Shown: positions 22,906-29,999 of the stretch, piece by piece
Numbering within the stretch: position 1 is the stretch's first letter
Layout: each line of letters starts with the position of its first letter
Source: CAZVWH01 sp964631175
GTDB lineage: Bacteria; Planctomycetota; Phycisphaerae; Sedimentisphaerales; Anaerobacaceae
Direction of reading: 5' to 3'
Length of the DNA stretch: 29,999 bases
Assembly (NCBI GenBank): GCA_964631175.1
Contig: CAZVWH010000032.1
Span: 1 to 29,999 of the forward strand
Translations under genes and position numbers: made by a program
The notes under the pieces: model-generated
What the model saw: the letters and a program-made list of their open reading frames with translations, nothing else
The model's database searches: none
What the model was told of the DNA's origin: nothing

Positions 22906-24081
22906 ATGAAAATCGTCCACATAATAACGCGATTGATTCTCGGTGGGGCGCAGGAAAACACGCTCATAACCTGCAAGCTCCTTGCTCAACGCGGACACAA
23001 TGTCACGCTCATCACAGGCCCCGCTATAGGCCCGGAAGGTGAGCTGTTCGAGCAGACAAAGAATCAAAAGTATAAAGTTATCGTAATTGACCAGCTTAGA
23101 CGCGCTATCGAGCCGATTAAAGACTTTATAAGTTATAAAAAAATAAAGAAATACCTCCGTCAACTACAACCTGACATTGTTCATACACATTCGGCAAAGG
23201 CAGGTATATTAGGCAGATTTGCAGGCTATAGGCTTAAAAACGAATGGGGGCAAAATCTGCCGGTAGTAATACACACAATTCACGGCCTGGCTTTTCATCC
23301 ATATCAAAGCAATTTGCTCAATAAATTTTACATCGCTGTTGAAAAATCAGCAGCTAAGCGAACTGATTTTTTCATAAGTGTTGCCGATGCGATGACCGAA
23401 CAGGCACTTGCTGCCGGCATCGGCAGGCTGGAGCAGTTTGTCACCGCCTACTCGGCGATAGAAGAAGAGCAGTTCTTAGAGCTGATCCCAGAGGATGACA
23501 GACGAGAGTTTCGACGCAAGTATGGAATCTCGGAAGATGCTATCGTGCTTATCACTATTGCGAGACTTTTTATGCTCAAGGGGCACGATTATATTATCGA
23601 ATCCGCAAAGCAGCTTTCAAAACAATTCAAAAACGTTGTCTGGCTGTTCGTTGGTGACGGCAATTTAGCTGACGATTATAAACGGCAGGTCCGGCAGCTT
23701 GGATTAGCTGAAAGAATAAAATTCACGGGCCTCTTGCCGCCGAGCCGGATTCCACCTGCCATACAATCCTCGGATATACTCGTTCACTGCTCGCTGAGGG
23801 AGGGACTTGCACGGACTCTGCCGCAGGCAATGCTCTGCGGAAAGCCTGCCATATCTTTTGATGTGGATGGGGCAAGAGAAGTCGTAAATGAAAATACCGG
23901 TCGGCTGATTGAACCCAAAAATGTTGAGCAATTGACAAAGGCCTGTGCTGAATTGATAAAAGACAAGGATTTAAGAAAGAAGCTCGGCATACAGGGCAGA
24001 GAATTTGTAAAACAAAAGTTTGCGCCAGAAACAATGGTCGATACTATCGAAACTGTCTATAGAAAACTAATTCAAACATAG
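22906..24081 (+). CDS. Glycosyltransferase family 4 protein
   Basis: Retaining GT-B glycosyltransferase, cytoplasmic or membrane-associated, probably using an NDP-sugar to build a cell-surface polysaccharide or lipid-linked glycan. The 391-aa protein has the N-terminal acceptor domain (KIVHIITRLILGGAQENT; DIVHTHSAKAGILGRFAGYR) and the C-terminal donor domain (LITIARLFMLKGHDYII; LFVGDGNLADDYKRQ; IKFTGLLPPSRIP). The EX7E motif reads EGLARTLPQAMLCGKP: the first Glu is kept, the second is Gln, a substitution also seen in relatives of this subgroup as I remember them. No other glycan genes adjoin it, so donor and acceptor are unknown. Confidence 0.9.
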   Translation: MKIVHIITRLILGGAQENTLITCKLLAQRGHNVTLITGPAIGPEGELFEQTKNQKYKVIVIDQLRRAIEPIKDFISYKKIKKYLRQLQPDIVHTHSAKAGILGRFAGYRLKNEWGQNLPVVIHTIHGLAFHPYQSNLLNKFYIAVEKSAAKRTDFFISVADAMTEQALAAGIGRLEQFVTAYSAIEEEQFLELIPEDDRREFRRKYGISEDAIVLITIARLFMLKGHDYIIESAKQLSKQFKNVVWLFVGDGNLADDYKRQVRQLGLAERIKFTGLLPPSRIPPAIQSSDILVHCSLREGLARTLPQAMLCGKPAISFDVDGAREVVNENTGRLIEPKNVEQLTKACAELIKDKDLRKKLGIQGREFVKQKFAPETMVDTIETVYRKLIQT

Positions 24082-24103
24082 TAACGAAAAAATAATTGAT
24101 AAA

Positions 24104-25048
24104 ATGAGCAAGAATCGAAAGCCCTGGTGGCAGAACTGCTATTCACCCGATGACAAAAGCTTTCTTGAGGATAAGGAGTTGCTGGCCATTGATGCAATGG
24201 AAGATTCTATTGCTCCGTTAGATGGCAAAGCAATAGCTATAAGGCAGCTTATCACACGTTTCGAGGCGTGTTATCACGAGGCTGATAAAGAAGCGGAGCG
24301 TATTATCAAAGCTATAGCAACGGGGCGCTGCCCGAAGGAATCTAAAGCGCGACCGCCAAAACGCAAAAAGGAATTACAAAACGCCCGACGCATACTTTCA
24401 CGCTGGTGCAAAAATCCAGCTTCTAAGGGCATGAATATCGATGTCGGCGATATCAGAGCAGATAAACTTTTAAGTTTTATCGGAAAGCCAGCCCCTATTA
24501 AGATATGGCAGGTCGAACGAGTAGTCGATAGGATTAGTCAGGCTTTGGACTCGAACTATATCTATCACTGGCTGACCATGGACCCCGTGGGCCTTAGTGA
24601 GCCGGATAAATATCAGCCTGAAAAATATTACGAAGATAACTCAGCTTTCCTTGAACAAACAAAAAGGACTATCATATATGATACGGTGGATGGCAATAAA
24701 TCAAGAGTATCTCTGGCCATAGCTATAGATCTGCTGATGCCGTGTCACTGGGACTTTGTCGGAGGCCTTGTTATTATCCTCAAAGCTATCGGTGGAGACT
24801 TTTATCCGGCAAAACCTTGTGCGTGTTGTATGAGAAACATTAAGCTAAGCCCCCTTTGCGACAGACTGAGAATTGTTTCAAATGCACTTGAGGCTTTTTG
24901 TAAGGACAGCAGGACCGCCAAAACCATAGACAATAATATCCTTGCATCTTTAGGAAAGGCGACGCCAGTCAAGCATTGGCTTGCTGCATCCTTGGATAAG
25001 ACTATAAGGCTGCATTTGATTTTGCCTTTTGAGATAGATTTATCATAA
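24104..25048 (+). CDS. Unrecognised 314-aa protein
   Basis: A soluble, charged protein of normal codon use, starting 22 bases after the glycosyltransferase and ending 14 bases before a DUF3795 gene, so probably co-transcribed. It opens MSKNRKPWWQNCYSPDDK and has a basic stretch (ARPPKRKKELQNARRILSR) near 86-104. A four-Cys cluster, PCACCMRNIKLSPLC, lies near 237-251 and could bind metal. A central ESNNYIYHWLTMDP-like segment (SNYIYHWLTMDPVGLSEPDK) and the C-terminal VKHWLAASLDKTIRLHL are its other notable stretches. There is no signal peptide, membrane helix or familiar catalytic motif. I do not recognise the family. Confidence 0.75.
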   Translation: MSKNRKPWWQNCYSPDDKSFLEDKELLAIDAMEDSIAPLDGKAIAIRQLITRFEACYHEADKEAERIIKAIATGRCPKESKARPPKRKKELQNARRILSRWCKNPASKGMNIDVGDIRADKLLSFIGKPAPIKIWQVERVVDRISQALDSNYIYHWLTMDPVGLSEPDKYQPEKYYEDNSAFLEQTKRTIIYDTVDGNKSRVSLAIAIDLLMPCHWDFVGGLVIILKAIGGDFYPAKPCACCMRNIKLSPLCDRLRIVSNALEAFCKDSRTAKTIDNNILASLGKATPVKHWLAASLDKTIRLHLILPFEIDLS

Positions 25049-25062
25049 AAAGAGGTGCAAAA

Positions 25063-25407
25063 ATGAATGAAATGGTAAGTATTTGTGGTTTGTTGTGCAA
25101 CGAGTGTGGTGCATTCATTGCAACCAAAAATGATGACGACAAGAAGAGAGAGGAAGTAGCACAGCTCTGGTTTAAGAAATATAATGTAGATATTAAACCG
25201 GAAGAGATAGATTGCAATGGTTGCTTATCAGATAGTGAGCCTCTCTTTAGACACTGTAAAGTATGTGAGGTAAGAAAGTGCGGAAAGGAAAAGGGCATCG
25301 AGAATTGTGCATATTGCGATGAATACGCCTGCGAAAAGCTCGAAAAGATTTTCCAGATGGCCCCAGAGACAAAGAAGCGATTAGACCAGATAAGGGGCAG
25401 GATTTAA
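25063..25407 (+). CDS. DUF3795 domain protein (first of two)
   Basis: A 114-aa Cys-rich protein. Cysteines occur in the DUF3795 pattern: CGLLCNECGAFIAT at the N-terminus, DCNGC in the middle, then CKVCEVRKCGKEKG, ENCAYCDEYACEKLE. The paired Cys motifs suggest iron-sulfur or zinc binding; the biochemical role of the family is unknown. AGAGGTG before the ATG gives a good ribosome-binding site. It is paralogous to the gene at 25597, sharing the C-rich motifs and the closing DEIRSR/DQIRGR segment. Confidence 0.9.
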   Translation: MNEMVSICGLLCNECGAFIATKNDDDKKREEVAQLWFKKYNVDIKPEEIDCNGCLSDSEPLFRHCKVCEVRKCGKEKGIENCAYCDEYACEKLEKIFQMAPETKKRLDQIRGRI

Positions 25408-25448
25408 TTTTGCTGGGAATTAAGAATGCTTTGTAGAAACACCACCGT

Positions 25449-25555
25449 CATTTCGACCGAAGTCCCCAGGGGACGAAGCAGAGAAATCTATTTAAAGCAG
25501 ATTTCTCGACTCGCCTTCGGCTCGCTCTCCACAGGACACCTCTCGCTCGAAATGA
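25449..25555. repeat. Palindromic element between the DUF3795 paralogues
   Basis: Terminal inverted repeats CATTTCGA/TCGAAATG (25449-25456, 25548-25555) and an inner stem GAGAAATCT/AGATTTCTC (25481-25489, 25499-25507). The left end, GTCATTTCGACCGAAGTCCC plus CA (25447-25468), recurs with one mismatch at 29949-29970. There is no transposase, so it is MITE-like or a REP-type repeat. Confidence 0.8.
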
Positions 25556-25596
25556 TATCTTGCACTCTTTTCTACAGAGCAAATTAAGAAAAAAAG

Positions 25597-25959
25597 ATGG
25601 ACGAGACTATTTCTTATTGCGGTTTGACGTGTCACAAATGCCCTATTTATTTGGCGACAAGAGAACAGGACACAAAAAAGAAACATCAAATGAGGATTGA
25701 GATTGCACAGCAAATTCAAAAGCACTATGGCCAAGAATGCAAGGCTGAGGATGTCACCGACTGTGACGGATGTAAAACAGGAAGTGGGAGATTGTTTTCG
25801 GGATCTAAGAAGTGCGAGATAAGGAAATGTGCAAAAGGCAAGGCAGTTGAGAATTGCGCATATTGCGATGAACATCCCTGCGAGAAGCTCAAGAAATTCT
25901 TTGATACAGAGCCGGATGCCAAAGCACGATTGGATGAAATAAGAAGCAGGATTATTTAA
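25597..25959 (+). CDS. DUF3795 domain protein (second of two)
   Basis: A 120-aa paralogue of the preceding gene with the same Cys framework: YCGLTCHKCPIYLATRE, TDCDGCKT, SKKCEIRKCAKGKAVENC and AYCDEHPCEKLKKFF. It has a longer variable segment between the first and second Cys groups (KHYGQECKAEDV). Its ribosome-binding site is weak (AAGAAAAAAAG). The repeat element that separates it from its paralogue may have broken an original tandem pair. The last eight bases overlap the convergent membrane-protein gene. Confidence 0.88.
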   Translation: MDETISYCGLTCHKCPIYLATREQDTKKKHQMRIEIAQQIQKHYGQECKAEDVTDCDGCKTGSGRLFSGSKKCEIRKCAKGKAVENCAYCDEHPCEKLKKFFDTEPDAKARLDEIRSRII

Positions 25960-26305
25960 AAAATAGCCTGCAGACTATAGAGCAGAATACCCAAACGATA
26001 AACAACGGGATTAAAAGCGGCAGTAAAAAAGGAAATTCGATTGCCGCCAGTATCAGCCCCACCAAAGCAAGAACGCCCAGAACTATAAGACCCACTCCGG
26101 CTAAGACAAAAGCTAAAAGTATCGCTACGCAAAACAGGATGACTAACGTCAATATGAAACTCCATGCGCCGATTAGGGCACCAAAGGGTCCTGTGATTTC
26201 ACACCCGTTTATGGTGATTGATACAACGTCACCGCTCAGAAACAAAGCCCAGGCGAGAAACACAATCATAAATACTGCCAGGAATAAGGCCAATCTGCGC
26301 ATCAC
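25952..26305 (-). CDS. Small hypothetical membrane protein
   Basis: A 117-aa very hydrophobic protein with about four transmembrane helices: 4-24, 43-62, 63-86 and 88-112. A short outside loop after helix 1 (DVVSITINGCEITGPFG) has the look of a small beta hairpin. The Leu/Val/Ile/Gly-rich sequence has no charged residues inside helices and no catalytic motif. The GTG at 26305 follows AGGAG at seven bases; an ATG is next to it at 26302. The 3' end overlaps the second DUF3795 gene tail to tail by eight bases. Family not recognised. Confidence 0.7.
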   Translation of the reverse strand: MMRRLALFLAVFMIVFLAWALFLSGDVVSITINGCEITGPFGALIGAWSFILTLVILFCVAILLAFVLAGVGLIVLGVLALVGLILAAIEFPFLLPLLIPLFIVWVFCSIVCRLFFK

Positions 26306-26401
26306 AATCGGTCTCCTATCTGCTTCAATTATCCGGCATAGCTATTCGCACTGAATAATACATTGATTGGATAAAATGTCAATAAGTAAATTTCCCACGT
26401 T

Positions 26402-26427
26402 GAAGAACCCCCCAATAAATTGGGGGG
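26402..26427 (-). terminator. Probable terminator of pncA-pncB
   Basis: CCCCCCAA/TTGGGGGG (26408-26415 with 26420-26427) and loop TAAA/TTTA. On the minus strand it is followed by TTCTTC, an imperfect T-run. It lies about 45 bases after the pncB stop. Confidence 0.65.
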
Positions 26428-26449
26428 CTAAATATTTTGATTAGATTAG

Positions 26450-26470
26450 CCGTCACCCCTGTGGTGACGG
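26450..26470. other. Hairpin directly after the pncB stop codon
   Basis: A perfect 8-bp stem CCGTCACC/GGTGACGG with a 5-base loop, three bases past the stop. There is no T-run. It may protect the mRNA 3' end or assist the terminator that follows. Confidence 0.55.
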
Positions 26471-26472
26471 TA

Positions 26473-27741
26473 TCAAACAAACTCAACGATATACTTCCCG
26501 GGATTTCTAATTTGTTTTATCGAATCGTCCAGGGCAGAAAGCTCAACTGTGAGTCTATTCTGTATCGTTTGCATTTTTTCGACTGATTCAAAGGGTTTTA
26601 ATAAATCATCCGTGTTTGCTTTCATTCGTGATACGATGTCCTTTTTGTAGTACTTGTCCTTGACTCTGGTGATACTCTTTCGGCCGGGTCGGCTTTGCTT
26701 GTCGGGTGAGGTTTTTAAAACTTCTTTGTCACCATATTGGACGATTTTGTAAACTATCTCCACCGCAGGTGCAGAGCGTGACACCGCAAAGTTTGTACCT
26801 ATGCCGAAGCCGTCAATTTGTGCGCCGGCCTTTACAAAATCGTAAATCTTAAATTCGTCAAGGTCGCCGCTTGCGAAAATCTTTAGAAACGAAACACCCT
26901 GTTCCTGAAAATATCTGCGTGCAAAGTTACTCAGGCTCACAAGATCTCCGCTATCCAGCCGAATGCCTTTGATTTTTATACCTTTTTGATCGAAAATTTT
27001 TCTTGCTACTTTGGCTGCTTTTTTTATCCCTTCGATAGAATCGTATGTATCAACAAGTAGAATGGCATTTTCGCCATAGCTCTCGGCAAAACTGCGGAAG
27101 GACTGCTCTTCTGACTCGTGCACTTGTACGAAGGAATGCGCCATTGTTCCTGTGGGGACAAAGTCAAGCTCTCTGGCAGCAAAGACATTACTTGTAGCCA
27201 TAAAGCCTGCCATTTGCGCCGCCCTTGCCGAACGCACAGAGGCAACCGGTCCCTGACAACGCCTCAGACCGAAATCCACCACCGCAGCACCATTTGCAGC
27301 GATGGAAGTTCTCGCTGCGAGTGTTGCCTCGATAATCGAAAATCCAAGTATGTTAAGAATAAAGCTTTCCAGTATTTGTGCGCAAATCAGAGGTCCGGCC
27401 ACTTCAAAAATAGGCTCATTCGGAAAAAAGACGGTGCCTTCCGGCAGGCAGCGGATTGTTACCTCCGGCCTAAGCTCGATAAGATAACTTAAAAAATCGT
27501 CTGAAAATATCCTGGTGGAGCGTAGATAATCAGTGTCTTCTTCAGTGAATCGAAACTCGTTCAGAAAGAATTGCACCTCAGCCAGTCCAGCCATTACGAA
27601 AAAGCCCCAATGCTCCGGCAGCCGACGTATAGTGACCTCAAAGTAGGCGGTTTCACTCATTTTCTTTTGGAAATAGACCTGAGCCATAGTCAGCTCGTAA
27701 AGGTCTGTAAAGAGCGCTGGACTATCTTTGATCAGCCACAT
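26473..27741 (-). CDS. pncB: Nicotinate phosphoribosyltransferase
   Basis: Converts nicotinate and PRPP (with ATP) to nicotinate mononucleotide, the Preiss-Handler entry to NAD. The 422-aa protein opens with the family text ALFTDLYELTMAQVYF. It has DFGLRRCQGP near 157-166, the TSNVFAARELDFVPTGTMAHS substrate loop region (with the His that is phosphorylated in the family), LLVDTYDSIEGI, GIRLDSGDLVSLS and DGFGIGTNFAVS, all in normal order. GGGAG lies five bases before the ATG. It follows pncA by 17 bases, and the pair forms a nicotinamide-salvage operon closed by hairpins. The short form (about 420 rather than 480 aa) is common in bacteria and archaea. Confidence 0.95.
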   Translation of the reverse strand: MWLIKDSPALFTDLYELTMAQVYFQKKMSETAYFEVTIRRLPEHWGFFVMAGLAEVQFFLNEFRFTEEDTDYLRSTRIFSDDFLSYLIELRPEVTIRCLPEGTVFFPNEPIFEVAGPLICAQILESFILNILGFSIIEATLAARTSIAANGAAVVDFGLRRCQGPVASVRSARAAQMAGFMATSNVFAARELDFVPTGTMAHSFVQVHESEEQSFRSFAESYGENAILLVDTYDSIEGIKKAAKVARKIFDQKGIKIKGIRLDSGDLVSLSNFARRYFQEQGVSFLKIFASGDLDEFKIYDFVKAGAQIDGFGIGTNFAVSRSAPAVEIVYKIVQYGDKEVLKTSPDKQSRPGRKSITRVKDKYYKKDIVSRMKANTDDLLKPFESVEKMQTIQNRLTVELSALDDSIKQIRNPGKYIVEFV

Positions 27742-27758
27742 TGTAACTCCCTTCCGCC

Positions 27759-28421
27759 TCAGCGGATCTTCGACTTAAAAGCGGCGAACTCGGTGATCTC
27801 AACCCCCATTTGTCTTAGCTCATTGAGAATCTCTTCCTCTGGTCTTGAGTTAAGCCCTTTAACAAGGTCCTTTAGAAGAAATAGCTTTATACTTTTCCTT
27901 CGACCCTGCTCAGGACAGGTGTGCTTTGCAAGTCCCCGTAGCACATAGTACACACAAAAATCGAGAGCGACACCGAAGACCACCATAACTTTGGGTTTGA
28001 CCAGCTCCATGAGTCTGTCGGTATTAGGATTATCAAAAGTATCGATGCTATCTTTTTTTATAACGATGTGAAATTGGTCCTTGTCCACGAGTCTTTTTAG
28101 CGAGTCGTCGGACATCTTGTCGATTTCTACATATCCGATGGGAACATTGCCCAGGTAGCCGACTCGTTCGCTGCCGGGCGAGCCTGCTATGCAGTGCGGC
28201 GGAAAGGTCTGCTTGAAATCGGGCGCATCCGAAATTTCTCCGTTGTTGGTGCTGTGCCAGTCGATGTCGGCTATCATTGAGTAGCCGTTATCCAGGGCAA
28301 ATTTCCGCACCTCGCTGACTTTGTCGATAATAGATTCGGCACCGAGGACATACAATTTGCCTTCCGGCTGCATAAAATCGAACTGCGTATCAACATCCCA
28401 GAATACTGTCTGTCTTTTCAT
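27759..28421 (-). CDS. pncA: Nicotinamidase (isochorismatase superfamily)
   Basis: Hydrolyses nicotinamide to nicotinate and ammonia, feeding pncB downstream. The 220-aa protein has the catalytic Asp in FWDVDTQFDFM, a metal-site segment DIDWHSTNNGE, FPPHCIAGSPGSE, a Lys in VIKKDSIDTF as the likely catalytic lysine, and the nucleophilic Cys in VALDFCVYYVLRGL. The usual third metal His after DWH is missing; a Glu is nearby, and Glu is a known alternative metal ligand in some nicotinamidases, so this is a variant rather than a clear defect. After the Cys helix, KHTCPEQGRRKS is encoded by a dispersed repeat. The ribosome-binding site AAGAGGTGC can pair with an upstream GCACC, a possible control point. 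Confidence 0.87.
   Translation of the reverse strand: MKRQTVFWDVDTQFDFMQPEGKLYVLGAESIIDKVSEVRKFALDNGYSMIADIDWHSTNNGEISDAPDFKQTFPPHCIAGSPGSERVGYLGNVPIGYVEIDKMSDDSLKRLVDKDQFHIVIKKDSIDTFDNPNTDRLMELVKPKVMVVFGVALDFCVYYVLRGLAKHTCPEQGRRKSIKLFLLKDLVKGLNSRPEEEILNELRQMGVEITEFAAFKSKIR
27897..27919. repeat. Dispersed repeat inside pncA
   Basis: CCTTCGACCCTGCTCAGGAC plus AGG, related to 13410-13432. On the coding strand it gives CPEQGRRK, a run that is foreign to the isochorismatase fold at this position. Confidence 0.55.
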
Positions 28422-28541
28422 AATGCACCTCTTAGTGCGATTACATTACCGGCCGGTGCTGAAATTTTCAAGATGATATTAGGCACAATTTCTACAGTAA
28501 GATATTACGAGTGTTCGGCGTCATTACCTTGTGCTGTGGTA

Positions 28542-29558
28542 CTAAATATTTGCCAGGCAGATTTGGGCATTCCTTTGCAATCCTGCCAAGCCCAAACGTT
28601 TAATTACTGAGCCGGCAAATTGCCTTTCAAATTGCTCGTCCCTTAAATCTAAGATCTCCTGCAAATTAAGTTCGGCCCTGTCGTTGTAGAATTTAAACTG
28701 CTTATTTTTGCGCACCGGCGCGTTTTGTTGGTAAGGACAGGCAAGGACACATTCGTCACAGCCGAACAGCCTGTCACCTATCTTTTTGGCCAAATCGGGG
28801 GGTATTAGGCCTTTGTACTCAATGGTCAAATAGCTGATACACTTGTTGGCGTCAAATGGGCCATTTACCTGCAATGCTCCGGTCGGACAGGCATTTATGC
28901 ACTTATTGCAGTTTGAACAGTTATTTGTGATTGGCGTATCCCGCCTAAGGTCGGATTTATCAACAGGTTGCAGTTTCAGAGTCGTTATTATTTCACCTAA
29001 AAATATCTGAGGACCAAGTGTTGGATTGATTAACATACGATTTTTGCCAATGAAACCTAAGCCGGCTCTGGCGGCCAGCGCCCGCTCAGCTAACGGGGCA
29101 GAGTCAACACAGATTTTGAATTTATGGCTTGTATCAGTAACGGAACTAATAAAGTCGGTTAATAAGCGTAATTGTTTTTTTACAAATAAGTGATAGTCTT
29201 CATATTGGGCATAGCTTGTGACTTTACCTACTGGCGAGGCAGTGTAGGTGTGAGATTGCCGCGCCTCTGTATCTGCTTTCGCAGAAAGCACAGGGCCTCG
29301 CAATGACGGTGAGTATTTTGGCGGCTTATAGTTGAGACCGACTACGATTACGGATTGTGCATTTTCTAAGAGTTTGGCTGGGTTAATTCGCATCTGGAGA
29401 TTTCTTTGCAGATAGCTCATTCGGCCTGCAAAGCCGGACTTTAGCCAGCCGAGCAGCAGCTTGACTTGCTCGTTATCTATCGGCGATGTATCGGTTATGC
29501 CGACCAGGTCGAATCCTAATTCGAGCGCCTTTTTCTTTATGTCGTCAGTTATACTCAT
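28542..29558 (-). CDS. queG: Epoxyqueuosine reductase QueG, with an in-frame insertion
   Basis: Cobalamin-dependent iron-sulfur enzyme that reduces epoxyqueuosine to queuosine at tRNA position 34. The 338-aa protein has the family N-terminus (ALELGFDLVGITD), a VDSAPLAERALAARAGLGFIGKN cobalamin/active-site region split here as DSAPLAERALA and GLGFIGKN, and two [4Fe-4S] sites: CSNCNKCINACPTGA near 215-229 and C-x-GCDECVLACPYQ near 266-277. It ends soon after GLQRNAQI, so it lacks the C-terminal HEAT-like extension of some homologues. About 22 residues after NYKPPKY (SPSLRGPVLSAKADTEARQS) come from a repeat. No other queuosine gene is in the window. Confidence 0.92.
   Translation of the reverse strand: MSITDDIKKKALELGFDLVGITDTSPIDNEQVKLLLGWLKSGFAGRMSYLQRNLQMRINPAKLLENAQSVIVVGLNYKPPKYSPSLRGPVLSAKADTEARQSHTYTASPVGKVTSYAQYEDYHLFVKKQLRLLTDFISSVTDTSHKFKICVDSAPLAERALAARAGLGFIGKNRMLINPTLGPQIFLGEIITTLKLQPVDKSDLRRDTPITNNCSNCNKCINACPTGALQVNGPFDANKCISYLTIEYKGLIPPDLAKKIGDRLFGCDECVLACPYQQNAPVRKNKQFKFYNDRAELNLQEILDLRDEQFERQFAGSVIKRLGLAGLQRNAQICLANI
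29247..29312. repeat. Palindromic repeat inserted in queG
   Basis: A 66-base (22-codon) palindrome. Outer arms are ATTGCCGCGCCTCTGT and ACAGGGCCTCGCAAT, imperfectly complementary. The inner stem TCTGC/GCAGA encloses TTTC. The inner TGCTTTCGCA also occurs within the truA insertion. Confidence 0.8.
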
Positions 29559-29595
29559 GCCGGATGTCAGTTGCAGATTGGATAGCGAGTCAGCT

Positions 29596-29883
29596 CTATT
29601 TTACCTTGGATATCTCGAAGATTGCGGTTCCGCCGTCTGTGCAATCTGCCGGATCGGGACATTGGATGTAGGCCTTGCTCTTATCTTCCTTGCCGTCCAG
29701 ACCCCATTGAGCAGGCTCGGAAACACGCAAAGCATTGTAAAACGGCATTAAAGCCGCTAATGCGTGCATACAAACAGGAATGTCACTTACTAACTGGTAA
29801 CATGCCTTGAGGCTAAAAGAGTCCCCTACCTTAAACGTTGGGCAGTGCCCTTTAATCTGTTTTACGGTGACTACTAAGTCCAT
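29596..29883 (-). CDS. TIGR04076 family protein
   Basis: A 95-aa protein of a small family of unknown function. It has the family order: VTVKQIKGHCPTFKVGD, then VCMHALAALMPFYNALR, then KAYIQCPDPADCTDGGTAIF. Conserved Cys residues in KGHCP, VCMHA and IQCPDP could bind metal. GGGAGAA precedes the ATG by about ten bases. It lies 37 bases upstream of queG on the same strand, so the two may be co-transcribed; a link between them is not established. Confidence 0.88.
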   Translation of the reverse strand: MDLVVTVKQIKGHCPTFKVGDSFSLKACYQLVSDIPVCMHALAALMPFYNALRVSEPAQWGLDGKEDKSKAYIQCPDPADCTDGGTAIFEISKVK

Positions 29884-29948
29884 AAAATTTGTTCTCCCAA
29901 AAAGCCTATTTACTCTAATGTGAACGCGCTCTGTAAAATTGATGATAA

Positions 29949-29970
29949 GTCATTTCGACCGAAGCCCCCA
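29949..29970. repeat. Partial copy of the CATTTCGACCGAAG repeat
   Basis: GTCATTTCGACCGAAGCCCC plus CA matches 25447-25468 at 21 of 22 bases. The remainder of the element continues past the window edge or is divergent (TCTGCTTTCGCCCGCTGCCC). Confidence 0.75.
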
Positions 29971-29999
29971 TTTCTGCTTTCGCCCGCTGCCCCGCCTTG

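Noticed and set aside
26690..26740. Repeat-like residues SPDKQSRPGRKS in pncB
   Set aside because: A K-SPGK--LPGRK segment is normal in nicotinate phosphoribosyltransferases at this position; no matching DNA repeat was found.

Overview
This is a chromosomal window of moderate GC, mostly housekeeping genes with a scattering of dispersed repeats. It most resembles an uncultured Planctomycetota bacterium of the Phycisphaerae type. That is an inference from three things: a giant secreted subtilase with LamG domains, a nearby remnant of the 'HEVYFG...SPEYK...YDPG...TTY-WR' module common in that phylum, and the general gene content. No phage, IS, CRISPR or rRNA was seen.

Layout. 1-130: tail of an unknown gene and an inverted repeat. 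131-3131 (-): a primary-type sigma factor and dnaX. 3437-3509: tRNA-Phe. 4046-5572 (-): HtrA/Deg protease. 6292-6552 (+): small coiled-coil protein. 7151-9649 (+): clpC. 9834-10313 (-): trmO. 10496-12956 (+): DUF1015 gene plus class V aminotransferase, with promoter and terminator. 13028-13338 (-): decayed Fn3-like/LamG remnant. 13484-18025 (-): S8 protease of about 1513 aa behind a long, apparently structured leader. 18862-19326 (-): YbaK-type deacylase. 19523-20446 (+): BASS transporter. 20664-25959 (+): asd, truA, a GT4 glycosyltransferase, an orphan 314-aa protein and two DUF3795 genes. 25952-28421 (-): small membrane protein and a pncB/pncA pair that turns nicotinamide into nicotinate and then NaMN. 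28542-29883 (-): queG and a TIGR04076 protein.

Three themes stand out. First, palindromic dispersed repeats sit between genes and also in frame inside dnaX, truA, queG and probably pncA, much like Rickettsia palindromic elements. Second, clpC and trmO, which are unrelated, share a leader motif (CCCCGTTAG...AACGGGGT) directly before the start codon and downstream of plausible promoters. Third, some expression signals are unusual: a sigma factor whose best-placed start is AUA, an A9 tract in dnaX that would give a Thermus-like gamma/tau pair by slippage, a possible leaderless mRNA, and a pseudoknot-containing leader of about 635 nt ahead of the protease. All calls come from reading the sequence; no database search was run.
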